Source: C7867-002 sp964646515 (GTDB lineage: Bacteria > Patescibacteriota > Minisyncoccia > Phycocordibacterales > PALSA-1337). From it: a stretch of 36,884 nucleotides of DNA. The translations under genes were made by a program, and so were the position numbers. The stretch's first letter is position 1, and each line of letters starts with the position of its first letter. The notes beneath the pieces are model-generated. The model saw nothing but the letters and a program-made list of their open reading frames with translations. It did no database searches and had not been told where the DNA came from. Shown one piece after another: positions 26,222 through 33,315 of this stretch. The DNA lies in assembly GCA_964646515.1 (NCBI GenBank), contig CAZYES010000007.1:1-36884 (forward strand), in the 5' to 3' direction.

Positions 26222-27697
26222 ATGGCTCATATTCCTCAATCCGTTCTTGATAAACAACCAATACTACAAGGCCTCAACCTCCGTGGCCGTGGCAAAGTCC
26301 GTGATTCATACAGCCTGTCACCTGAGTTGCCAAATAACATGCTGGTGGTGGCATCTGACCGCTGTAGCATCTTCGACTTCGTTCTGCCAACCCTGGTTCC
26401 GCTGAAAGGCGAAATCCTTACGGCACTCAACTTCTTCTGGATCAAGGAAGTGTTGAACACAATCTGTGAAAACGACTTTGTCGCCTGTGGTGCCGCAATC
26501 GATCGTTGGATACCTAGCGCCTACTTCAATAATATCGAGCTACAGAAACGCGCAACAGTCGTCCGGATCGTCCCGGCGCCGGATGTCGAGGACATTGTAC
26601 GCCTGATTCTGACCGGAAGTGGATGGACAAGTTACCGAGACGCTCAGAGCATATGTGGCCACAAACTGCCTCCAGGTCTCGCTAACGGTAGTCTGCTCCC
26701 ATACCCGATCTATACACCGACCACAAAAGCAGAAGTTGGCCATGACGAGCATGTCTCGGCCGACAGTGTGGTTGCAAAATATGGACACATGCGTGAGCGG
26801 CTGGCGCTCCAAGCGGCAGGTGCAATCGCGCACTATGCCGCCAAACACGGCATCATTATGGCTGACACCAAATTCGAGTTCAGTCTCGATGGCGACAAGC
26901 TCGTCCTCGCCGACGAAAAGGGTACGCCAGACTCCAGTCGGTTTGTCGATGAAGTTGCGTGGAAAAAGGCTCTTGCAAAGGGCCAGTTTCCACCATCCCT
27001 CGACAAGCAATACGTCCGGGAATGTGGCAAAAGGCTCGGTATCGACAAGCGCAATCCTGAAGTTCCCGAGGATGTCGCCTACGTCGATTCCCTGGAAATC
27101 CCCTCCACCGTCGTGGACATGACGACACGGATCTACCGCTACATCTTCTGGAGATTGACTGGGATGCAAATCGAGGTCTTCCAACAGAAGAAGATGGGCA
27201 TCGATGTCCGCGCGAAACGCCCGCACATCGAGATCTTGCTCGGCAGTGAAAGCGATTTGCCCCAGATCGAAGGTGGACTTTCCTATCTGCGAAACACGGC
27301 CGACTTCGGAGTCCATATCGTAAGCTGCCATCGCAATCCTGATCACCTGCGTCGCTTTGCTGAGAACAGACAAGATGGCGCCGATCTCATTATCGCCGGC
27401 GCGGGCATGAGTGCGCAATTGCCTGGTGTACTGAAGAGCTGGCTCTGCCACTACGATAGAGCGGAGATCCCTGTCATTGGCGTCGCCTTTGAAGGCAAAT
27501 CGGAATCAGCCAATCGGGCAGCGATCAATGCTATCGAGGAACTTCCGGGCCAACCAGTAGAGCTGGACCCACAAGGTCACGCATACTTCGGTCCCAGAGG
27601 CTTCTCTAACGCTTGCGTTGCCGCCGTCGAAAACGAGTTCCTTCCCAAGGCATTCGAACCTAAACCGGTAAGATTTAATATCTGCCGGAACTCCTGA
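26222..27697 (+). CDS. purCE: Bifunctional SAICAR synthetase - AIR carboxylase-type fusion (PurC-PurE)
   Basis: Residues about 1-325 are SAICAR synthetase (PurC): GRGKVRDSYSL, ASDRCSIFDFVLPTLVPLKG and MADTKFEFSLDGDKLVLADE are family motifs. Residues about 335-491 are a PurE domain: GSESDLP, VSCHRNP (SAHRTP in most PurE), LIIAGAGMSAQLPGV and EELPGQPVEL. The His-Arg pair resembles class I PurE (N5-CAIR mutase), not the animal His-Lys form. Animal PAICS has the same domain order but a class II PurE. An AAAGGAG ribosome-binding site ends 7 bases before the ATG, stronger than elsewhere in the window. The gene diverges from purB and is G+C-rich. No purK is seen here. Confidence 0.93.
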   Translation: MAHIPQSVLDKQPILQGLNLRGRGKVRDSYSLSPELPNNMLVVASDRCSIFDFVLPTLVPLKGEILTALNFFWIKEVLNTICENDFVACGAAIDRWIPSAYFNNIELQKRATVVRIVPAPDVEDIVRLILTGSGWTSYRDAQSICGHKLPPGLANGSLLPYPIYTPTTKAEVGHDEHVSADSVVAKYGHMRERLALQAAGAIAHYAAKHGIIMADTKFEFSLDGDKLVLADEKGTPDSSRFVDEVAWKKALAKGQFPPSLDKQYVRECGKRLGIDKRNPEVPEDVAYVDSLEIPSTVVDMTTRIYRYIFWRLTGMQIEVFQQKKMGIDVRAKRPHIEILLGSESDLPQIEGGLSYLRNTADFGVHIVSCHRNPDHLRRFAENRQDGADLIIAGAGMSAQLPGVLKSWLCHYDRAEIPVIGVAFEGKSESANRAAINAIEELPGQPVELDPQGHAYFGPRGFSNACVAAVENEFLPKAFEPKPVRFNICRNS

Positions 27698-27718
27698 ACC
27701 AATGTTCAAGTAAAGAAA

Positions 27719-27750
27719 CCTCACTCGGAGTAATTCGAGTGAGGAATTTT
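27719..27750 (+). terminator. Intrinsic terminator after purC-purE
   Basis: CCTCACTCG (27719-27727) and CGAGTGAGG (27736-27744) form a perfect 9-bp stem with an 8-base loop. AATTTTATTTG follows. The remaining bases to 27926 are A+T-rich, and I see no gene in them. Confidence 0.88.
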
Positions 27751-27926
27751 ATTTGTTTCAATAATTCAACTACCAAAATTCAAATACGGTGTTTTTTGAT
27801 TGGACTTCGCCTTTATTAAAGCGCCGACTGCAAAAGATATTAATTGCTAATATTAAAATCGTGGCTCTTTTATCCTTATATTTTTTAATTATAATTTAAA
27901 ACTTAAATCAGTCTTAGTTAAATCTA

Positions 27927-28700
27927 TTATCTCTTACCTTCGGAATAAAAACCAACTTTCCCGATAAAAAATCCAAACAAAACCAAACAGACGATTACGG
28001 TAGCGATCACGCTTGTATATTGTCCGTTAAAACCGCTGGCGGAGATATGCTTGAGCAATATGCCCAAATAGGCCCAAATGAGCACTAAACCGTAAAAGAT
28101 ATTTTTATCTCGGCGCATCCGCAATATGCCGATCAACGCGCCCACAAGTAAAATAATACTTGTCCAAACATAGTCGGCGATACCAAAGCCGTTCCAGCCG
28201 ATACTTACCAGAAAAACCGTGATATTGGCGATGGTCGCCACAGTTATCCAGCCAAAATAGACGCTAAAAGGTGCCAGGATGAATAATTTTTCCTGAGAAG
28301 AAAATCTTTCCTGACGCAAAATATCGGCAATCTTGATCAGTAGGACAAGCAAAGTAGAGATTAGAATCACCGAAAAGCCGATATAGTCATAGTGCCAAGC
28401 CAAGATCCAGAAAAAATTGGCCAGCGATGTGGCGATAAAAAGCGGATTTATTTTACCAAACAAACTTTCTCTGCCCCCGGCGCTTTTGGTAAATTGATAA
28501 ATGACGTAGCCGGCGAGAAGTAGATAGATCAAGCCCCAGATGGAAAAGGTCAGACCAGCCGGCGCGAAAAGATTTGGATAGCTGTCTGAAACGGCTCCGG
28601 TAGTGCGATTATTGATCGGCAAAGTATTGGCCAGGGCATTTACAGAGATCATGGCCAGATAAGCTACTCCGGCTAGAATTTTGAAAGTTGTGTTTTTCAT
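27927..28700 (-). CDS. TspO/MBR-related membrane protein (long form)
   Basis: A 257-residue integral membrane protein with about seven hydrophobic helices. Features are a Trp-rich, Pro-containing FAPAGLTFSIWGLIYLLLAGYV (about 46-67), NFFWILAWHYDYIGFSVILI, and FGWITVATIANITVFLV. This matches the long tryptophan-rich sensory-protein relatives of TspO. TspO proteins bind porphyrins and related hydrophobic ligands and are linked to stress and light responses. A canonical short TspO lies two genes upstream (29105-29500). The family assignment is good; the ligand is unknown. Confidence 0.75.
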   Translation of the reverse strand: MKNTTFKILAGVAYLAMISVNALANTLPINNRTTGAVSDSYPNLFAPAGLTFSIWGLIYLLLAGYVIYQFTKSAGGRESLFGKINPLFIATSLANFFWILAWHYDYIGFSVILISTLLVLLIKIADILRQERFSSQEKLFILAPFSVYFGWITVATIANITVFLVSIGWNGFGIADYVWTSIILLVGALIGILRMRRDKNIFYGLVLIWAYLGILLKHISASGFNGQYTSVIATVIVCLVLFGFFIGKVGFYSEGKR

Positions 28701-28756
28701 GGTTTTATTATAGTTAACTTTTAATTAGAATTATAGATTACTCATCGGCGCACCAC

Positions 28757-29101
28757 TTATTTAATATGCAACAGGCAATCGCAGGGTTTTTGTTTAAGAA
28801 TTGTTTTTTGCTCTTTAATTGTATTGACAAACGCTTGCTGATCGCTCGATCCTCTCGCCAATTTTTTATCAAGTGGAGAATAATGTTTATATCCTCGCCT
28901 TGCAAACTCTCCTACCAACATCTCATGCCTTTGATAAAGCGCTTTCGTTTTACCGACCCAGCGTAAGGTTTCCGGATGGCGCGAATATCCACCCTTGCCT
29001 CCATGCTTGGTTAGAATATTCCACAACCCATGAAGCTCGCGGTGTTCGGCTAGTAAATGTTTTCGGCACAGATGCTTTGGATGAATGTCCCAAACTCGCA
29101 T
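28757..29101 (-). CDS. Pyrimidine-dimer DNA glycosylase family protein (T4 endonuclease V-like)
   Basis: A 114-residue protein beginning MRVWDIHPKHLCRKHLLAEH and RELHGLWNILTKHGGKGGYSRHPETLRWVGK. This resembles the Pyr_excise family, whose founding member is phage T4 endonuclease V (DenV), a UV-dimer glycosylase and AP lyase. HLLAEHREL holds the Glu-containing helix typical of the group. T4 DenV uses its N-terminal Thr amine; here the second residue is Arg, as in the bacterial branch, so activity on dimers is not certain. It lies between two TspO-type genes on the same strand and starts 4 bases after the upstream TspO stop. Confidence 0.78.
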   Translation of the reverse strand: MRVWDIHPKHLCRKHLLAEHRELHGLWNILTKHGGKGGYSRHPETLRWVGKTKALYQRHEMLVGEFARRGYKHYSPLDKKLARGSSDQQAFVNTIKEQKTILKQKPCDCLLHIK

Positions 29102-29104
29102 AGT

Positions 29105-29500
29105 TTATCGGTTTATATAGGTTATGGTTATTTGTAAGACTGTCGCAAACGACACCCAAAGCAAATATGGAATTTGGATGTAGGAAACCCAGCGGATATG
29201 CGGATAAATGGCAACCATTGCCCAAATAAGCGTGCCCAAGACGAGTAAAATATCTACTGACGCCAAAAGATTATTTTTCAATCCGAATTGCAGAGGCGTA
29301 AAAGCGAAGTTAAAAACCAAATTGAGCGCAAATGGCAACGCCACGATCCATGGCAATTTACCGGTAAACACTTTATAAAACACGGTACCGAAAGAAGCTA
29401 TAATGAGCACATAAAGAAAAGTCCAAACCGGGCCAAAAAGCCAAGATGGTGGCGACCACGACGGTTTAACAAGTTGCGAATACCAGTTGTATGTATCCAT
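29105..29500 (-). CDS. tspO: TspO/MBR family protein
   Basis: A 131-residue, five-helix tryptophan-rich sensory protein. The signature VKPSWSPPSWLFGPVWTFLY (about 12-31) is the conserved first-loop/helix-2 motif. NFAFTPLQFGLKNNLLA and AIYPHIRWVSYIQIPYLLWV follow the family pattern. TspO binds tetrapyrroles and sits in the cytoplasmic or outer membrane. At 131 residues it is slightly shorter than usual (about 155), mainly at the N-terminus. It heads a three-gene run with the DenV-like and long TspO-like genes. Confidence 0.9.
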   Translation of the reverse strand: MDTYNWYSQLVKPSWSPPSWLFGPVWTFLYVLIIASFGTVFYKVFTGKLPWIVALPFALNLVFNFAFTPLQFGLKNNLLASVDILLVLGTLIWAMVAIYPHIRWVSYIQIPYLLWVSFATVLQITITYINR

Positions 29501-29555
29501 AGATTTGTTTATTGATTAAAATTTTAATAAGAGCGCTACCGATACAAATCATTGG

Positions 29556-29574
29556 CGGAGAGGGGGAGATTCGA
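29556..29574. repeat. Duplicated 3' fragment of tRNA-Ser
   Basis: The 19 bases CGGAGAGGGGGAGATTCGA are identical to 29731-29749, the discriminator, acceptor and T-arm part of tRNA-Ser(CGA), read on the same strand. Both copies are preceded by CATTG. The 156 bases between the copies are G+C-rich and noncoding and include a hairpin at 29697-29716. The copy diverges right after this block, so it is a fragment and not a second tRNA. Confidence 0.75.
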
Positions 29575-29696
29575 CTTCGCCTCTCACTCGGCTACCCGCC
29601 TCGTTCGGGCTAGTCACCGGCTCGCGGCCTCGCCTGCTGGCTCGGCATTCGCTCCGCCGTTCTCATCATACTCTTCTCACGCAATATGCTTCGCTC

Positions 29697-29716
29697 GGAC
29701 TGCCGCAGGGCAGTCC
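29697..29716. repeat. 8-bp GC-rich hairpin downstream of tRNA-Ser
   Basis: GGACTGCC (29697-29704) and GGCAGTCC (29709-29716) flank GCAG. Outer TTCGC/GCGAA words can extend the stem. It lies just 3' of the minus-strand tRNA-Ser, as the 5214-5236 hairpin lies 3' of tRNA-Glu(CTC). Confidence 0.6.
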
Positions 29717-29730
29717 TTCGCGAACCATTG

Positions 29731-29818
29731 CGGAGAGGGGGAGATTCGAACTCCCGAGGAGCTTGCGCCCCTGCCGCTTTTCGAGAGCGGTGCCTTCAAC
29801 CACTCGAGCCACCTCTCC
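29731..29818 (-). tRNA. tRNA-Ser (anticodon CGA)
   Basis: An 88-nt class II tRNA on the minus strand. The acceptor stem pairs GGAGAGG with CCTCTCC, and the discriminator is G as in serine tRNAs. The anticodon loop CTCGAAA gives CGA. A long variable arm (GGGGCGCAAGCTCC) and the T arm GAGTTCGAATCTC are present. CCA is not encoded. Confidence 0.95.
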
Positions 29819-29970
29819 ATTGAATTGATCAAACCACAAAACTTGCCTACAGATACGAACCGCTATACAGTAACATTTTTTGCCAAAAACTCAAAAAAAT
29901 AGTAGTATTTGTTTGTCCTTATTTTGCATAATGCGTATTCGTAAAAGTCTGCAAACTAGCGCAAAAACAA

Positions 29971-30042
29971 GGCCCTATCGTCTAACGGTCAGGACAACGG
30001 GTTTTCAATCCGTTAATCGGGGTTCGATTCCCCGTAGGGCTA
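29971..30042 (+). tRNA. tRNA-Glu (anticodon TTC), integration target
   Basis: A 72-nt cloverleaf. The acceptor pairs GGCCCTA with TAGGGCT and includes a G-U pair. The anticodon loop TTTTCAA gives TTC, and the T arm is GGTTCGATTCC. CCA is encoded at 30043-30045. Its 3' half is overlapped antisense by the C-terminal codons of the serine recombinase. Confidence 0.95.
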
Positions 30043-31528
30043 CCAAATTAGATTTATCGGTTAAGAATTGCTGATATAGATTGTATATAGGCGTTAGTTT
30101 CGCGTTTCCAAATTTATTTCCAGAAAACTGCACGTTTTCGGATATTACCAATTTTTGGAAACAGAGACGGTCTTCCGGCTTGTTTGCTAGCTTTACCCAT
30201 GTGCTTGCGGTATTTCTCACGAATTCAAAGCAGTATTCCAGAGCGGCGTCCATTTTGAATTCCTTGTCGTAGGTGTCGTGCATTAGGCTCATGTGCTTTT
30301 TGATCTTTTCTTCGATAATGTTTTTCTGATCCTTGAATTCCTGATCGGTGTAAGTCTTGTCCTGGTGTAGGTCAAAGACACGCTGACGTTTTTGTTCTAG
30401 TGCAGCTATGGCTTTTTTGATTTGCTCATTTTCCTCGTCGAATTTCTTGAAGTTATTTTTCCAGATATCGAGGACAATTGCCTTGAAAGATTCCTCGAAT
30501 TTGAAGTTTGGCGTTATTTCTTGGAGGTATTCCACGAACATTTGCTCGAAGTGGGCTTTAGGAATAAATGCTGCGTGTTCACAACTTTGCTTTTGATGAT
30601 GATAGTAAGGATATTTTTGCCCTTGCCTGCCAGTAGCCTTACTTCCGGTCAGTGGCTTATTGCAGAATTCGCATGTTGTTAATTTTCTCAATGGAAAGTC
30701 GCTGTTTTTTGACAGTCTCGGGGTCTTTAGTCTGCGCTTTCCACTTTCTTGACATTGATCGAATAGGCGCTCGCTAATGATTGGCTCGAATTTACCTTTG
30801 ATCTCTATGTCCCACACTTTGATTCTTCCACAATAAAGAGGATTTCTGATTATCTTTTCAATAAGTTGCGGAATAGCCGGTTTGCCATTTTTCATAGTGA
30901 AGCCGCGATCAGTTACATACTTAGCCAGTGAATCGAAAGTGTGAATGCCTTTAGCGTATTCTTCGAAGATTGTTTTGATGAATGGGGCGTAGGTTGGATG
31001 CGGAGTGAGGTTCGCGCCTTTTTCAGTCCTGTAATAGCCCATAGGAGCTTGCCAGACCCATATTCCTTGTTTGATGCGTTCTTTCATACCGTTTACGCTT
31101 CTTTCTGTGCGGACGTTATTGTCAAATTCGGCAAAAGCAGAGAGTATACCTTCCATCATTTTGCCCACCGGACTGTCGCTAATCGGTTCAGTGACGGATT
31201 TCAACTCAGTGTGGTATTTCTTCAATGTTTGCCTGACGGTAATATGATCGGCTTGGCATCTAGCAAATCGGTCGAGTTTGTACACAACGAAATAGTCAAC
31301 TGCGTTCTTTTTCTCAGAACAGAAGCTTATGGCGTTAATAAATTCTGTGCGTTCGGCTGTCTTGGCGGATTCTCCTTTCTCAACAAATACCTTCAAGACC
31401 TGAATATGTTCGCGAGCGCAGAATTCCCGGCAGATTTTCTCCTGCGATTCAAGAGAAGTGCCGTCAACCTGTTCAGTTGATGAAACGCGACAGTAAATTA
31501 TTCCATTTTTGAAAATATTTTCGTTCAT
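30005..31528 (-). CDS. Large serine recombinase (integrase/resolvase family)
   Basis: Site-specific DNA recombinase of 507 residues. The N-terminal resolvase domain has YCRVSSTEQ with the catalytic-type Ser16, and YKLDRFAR (about 104-111). A Recombinase domain (about 165-270: PMGYYRTEKGANLTPHP, IIRNPLYCGRIKVWD) follows, then a zinc ribbon with TCEFCNKPLTGSK and a distal Cys-Glu-His. A coiled coil (EENEQIKKAIAALEQKRQRV) is near residue 380. It reads toward tRNA-Glu(TTC); its last codons (ALRGIEPRLTD) are the antisense of the tRNA, and its stop lies in the anticodon loop. This is the pattern of an integrase next to its attachment site. It starts 12 bases after the 60-residue gene. Confidence 0.93.
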   Translation of the reverse strand: MNENIFKNGIIYCRVSSTEQVDGTSLESQEKICREFCAREHIQVLKVFVEKGESAKTAERTEFINAISFCSEKKNAVDYFVVYKLDRFARCQADHITVRQTLKKYHTELKSVTEPISDSPVGKMMEGILSAFAEFDNNVRTERSVNGMKERIKQGIWVWQAPMGYYRTEKGANLTPHPTYAPFIKTIFEEYAKGIHTFDSLAKYVTDRGFTMKNGKPAIPQLIEKIIRNPLYCGRIKVWDIEIKGKFEPIISERLFDQCQESGKRRLKTPRLSKNSDFPLRKLTTCEFCNKPLTGSKATGRQGQKYPYYHHQKQSCEHAAFIPKAHFEQMFVEYLQEITPNFKFEESFKAIVLDIWKNNFKKFDEENEQIKKAIAALEQKRQRVFDLHQDKTYTDQEFKDQKNIIEEKIKKHMSLMHDTYDKEFKMDAALEYCFEFVRNTASTWVKLANKPEDRLCFQKLVISENVQFSGNKFGNAKLTPIYNLYQQFLTDKSNLVALRGIEPRLTD

Positions 31529-31540
31529 ATCGGTATTCTA

Positions 31541-31723
31541 CTACACCTGTTCGCAAGTGGCGCTATCCCCAGTGGGATATTTGGAAACATTATTATCCTC
31601 ATAATAATTCTTCATCGCTAATTCGGCCATGCGATAGAGTAAATCACGAATTTCAAGCGCTTCCTTGTCTGAGAGTTTAGCCAATTCCGGATCGATCTTT
31701 TTCAATGTAGCAATATCAATCAT
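31541..31723 (-). CDS. Small helical protein between rep and recombinase
   Basis: A 60-residue protein with the sequence LKKIDPELAKLSDKEALEIR followed by DLLYRMAELAMKNYYEDNN, most likely a two-helix bundle. Its ATG overlaps the rep stop as ATGA, which indicates translational coupling. It ends 12 bases before the recombinase start. It may be an accessory or copy-control factor of the element, but this rests only on position. Confidence 0.7.
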   Translation of the reverse strand: MIDIATLKKIDPELAKLSDKEALEIRDLLYRMAELAMKNYYEDNNVSKYPTGDSATCEQV

Positions 31724-32394
31724 AGAAGTAGGTCGAGATCCGGAACGACATCGTTAATCGACTGCGTTTGTCCCAACAGATATTGCTTGTATTCGACCTT
31801 GCCTTGATATTTGCTCGTAAATTCCTTTTGCTTGGCCAGATACGGTACAGGAATCAAAGCTAATACAGCGTCGGCTTTAGTTTCATCTAGTATTTCAATG
31901 GGCTTATGTAATCCGCGACTTGAGAAGTAACGCTTGAGACCATCAAGACGGTCGTCCTCGAAGTGTTTGACCAAATATTTCGATACATAGGCGCCGGCGT
32001 TACTTACTTGGTCAATGGCTCGGATATGAACAAAGCCCTGGCCCCAGATGTCAGCCAAAAGATCCTTCAGAATAAATTGAAGGTTGAAAAAGATGCTGTG
32101 ATAGTGGACGACGCCGTCACGGCTGAAGTCCTGAAATTCAATGACTGTGATGTATTTCAGGAATGACTTCTTTGTATGGCCTAGCTCATAATTTAGACGT
32201 TTGACGAAGTGAGAGAAGATCCGGTTAGCCGCTTTGATATCCTTGATGTTTTCCTTGAATGTAAAGGTAGCGAAGACTGGTGGACATGGAGAACCATCAG
32301 GCTTGGTCCACTTCCAGGCATTGGCGTTGACCAATCTGCGTAGCCTGGAATTGGAGCGTTGCATGGAACGCTTCCTGGATTCGATCTTCTTCAA
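31720..32394 (-). CDS. HUH-type replication initiator (Rep)
   Basis: Rolling-circle replication or relaxase-like endonuclease. Motif 1 is PVFATFTFKENI (residues 39-50 counted from TTG at 32394). Motif 2 is GVVHYHSIFFN with the metal-binding pair H97 and H99. Motif 3 is AGAYVSKYLVK with the likely catalytic Tyr136 and Lys139. A single-Tyr YxxK arrangement fits plasmid and phage Rep proteins. The frame is open without a stop up to 32559 and reads GSTIESYEYKERSLAYGFSL further upstream, so the real protein probably starts near 32514 at a non-standard codon (ATT/ATA); no ATG, GTG or TTG exists there. It overlaps the following 60-residue gene by ATGA. Confidence 0.82.
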   Translation of the reverse strand: MKKIESRKRSMQRSNSRLRRLVNANAWKWTKPDGSPCPPVFATFTFKENIKDIKAANRIFSHFVKRLNYELGHTKKSFLKYITVIEFQDFSRDGVVHYHSIFFNLQFILKDLLADIWGQGFVHIRAIDQVSNAGAYVSKYLVKHFEDDRLDGLKRYFSSRGLHKPIEILDETKADAVLALIPVPYLAKQKEFTSKYQGKVEYKQYLLGQTQSINDVVPDLDLLL

Positions 32395-32586
32395 TCGGGT
32401 CGTTTCATCGACAACGACGATCTTTTTTCTCGTTTTACCCTTGGTTAGAGAGAAACCGTAGGCGAGGGATCTTTCCTTGTATTCATACGATTCAATAGTT
32501 GAACCGGATATAATGAGTTTGGAGTGGGTAAGCTTGGTAACCGTTCGAGTACAATTACGTTAATAATTGTTCTCTTTAAGTGTGCC

Positions 32587-32597
32587 TATAATCAAGT
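32587..32597 (-). promoter_or_regulatory. Candidate Rep nick site (double-strand origin)
   Basis: On the minus strand ACTTGATTATA lies between the CGCCG/CGGCG hairpin and rep. Known nick regions of the pC194 and phiX174 types contain CTTG^ATA. The match to CTTGATAATA is 9 of 10. Assignment is by similarity and position only. Confidence 0.4.
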
Positions 32598-32851
32598 CGA
32601 CCCGTCGCCGGCCCGCGGCGCTAAAGCATCCGCGTGGACGGCTTCCGGCATGATTGCGAGCTTAGAGAGAACTTAGAGCGTATGTTGAAATACGCGTAGC
32701 GAGGACGATTGCCTCAATGTGTTAAATTTCTCTCTACACAAACGAGAGTGGCGACCAGCGCCGATCCATATGACATATGGACTGCCCGATGGGCTTTAAT
32801 GGTGTAATTTTATACCCGTGGCCTATAAGGTCAAGGTAATTTATTAAAAAG

Positions 32852-32860
32852 TGTGGATAA
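32852..32860 (-). promoter_or_regulatory. Perfect DnaA box
   Basis: The minus strand reads TTATCCACA, the DnaA consensus. It lies 16 bases before the 61-residue gene in the hairpin-rich region of the element. Confidence 0.55.
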
Positions 32861-32875
32861 CCGCTTTTAACATAT

Positions 32876-33061
32876 ATGGAATATAAACCATTTCGTTTCA
32901 GTCAGGAGCTGATAGAAAGGACGGTCCGGTATTATAAAGAAAGACACAATGTTGAAATATCGGAAGATACGGCAAATGAATATCTGCACAGTTTTGCTGA
33001 TTTATACTTATCATTTGCAGAGCTTGCGGGTGCAAAAAAGAAGGATGATAAGGATAAATAG
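32876..33061 (+). CDS. Small helical protein of the element, unknown function
   Basis: A 61-residue protein on the plus strand, divergent from rep. It begins MEYKPFRFSQELIERTVRYY, continues KERHNVEISEDTANEYLHSF and ends in a lysine-rich tail. The composition and helix pattern look like a real protein. I believe similar small proteins occur beside Rep genes in candidate-phyla elements, but I recognise no named family. A regulator of replication or antitoxin-like role would fit its location and size; this is speculation. Confidence 0.6.
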   Translation: MEYKPFRFSQELIERTVRYYKERHNVEISEDTANEYLHSFADLYLSFAELAGAKKKDDKDK

Positions 33062-33085
33062 GAATCAGTGGCGCGCCAAGCCGTA

Positions 33086-33315
33086 CACGGTCGCGGACAA
33101 TGTTTTGTGGCTACGACGGAGTATTGGAAGCGCGAGCATGTCCGCTTCCACGGGGCATTGTGGCGCGCCTTACGCGCCTGTCCGTATGGCTCCGCGCTCC
33201 TATAGTCGCTAATCGCGACCAAAAGGAGCGCTCCCGCCATACCGACAGTCGCTAGGCGCGAATAACATCCGTGGTAAGAAGCGGACATCCACGCGCTTCC
33301 TCTGCCGCGACCGTG
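33086..33315. repeat. Nested imperfect palindrome of about 230 nt
   Basis: Paired arms share a centre near 33212. CACGGTCGCGG (33086-33096) pairs with 33305-33315 (11/11). 33126-33148 pairs with 33278-33300 (20/23). CCACGG (33148-33153) pairs with CCGTGG (33269-33274). 33178-33189 pairs with 33237-33248 (11/12). GCGCTCC (33194-33200) pairs with GGAGCGC (33225-33231). GTCGC/GCGAC (33205-33219) forms the tip around TAATC. The whole of 33062-33345 is G+C-rich and has no credible gene. GTGGCGCGCC occurs twice (33068, 33160). A single-strand origin of a rolling-circle element or a structured RNA would fit. Confidence 0.8.

Larger units (their letters stand above)
32515..32875. other. Hairpin-rich noncoding region upstream of rep, candidate origin
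   Basis: No convincing gene. It holds a CGCCG/CGGCG hairpin (32606-32620) and a GCGTAT/ATACGC hairpin (32678-32695). It also has two CTTAGAG words 11 bases apart (32661, 32672), a CTCTC/GAGAG hairpin (32730-32748), TCCATATG/CATATGGA with a 1-base spacer (32765-32781) and a GCCC/GGGC hairpin (32784-32794). This density of dyads next to rep and a DnaA box suggests a replication origin or a structured RNA. Confidence 0.55.

Noticed and set aside
26540..27451. A 303-codon minus-strand frame
   Set aside because: It is antisense to purC-purE; long antisense frames are expected in G+C-richer coding sequence. All family motifs are on the plus strand.
29552..29902. A 116-codon plus-strand frame across the tRNA-Ser region
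   Set aside because: It runs through the tRNA and its duplicated fragment; its sequence (GEGEIRTPEE) is the known artefact of translating antisense tRNA-Ser.
30941..31480. A 179-codon plus-strand frame
   Set aside because: It is antisense to the serine recombinase, whose motifs are clear.
33086..33315. Integron attC site as explanation of the palindrome
   Set aside because: I find no GTTRRRY/RYYYAAC core pair at the ends, no integron integrase in the window, and the structure is longer than usual attC sites.
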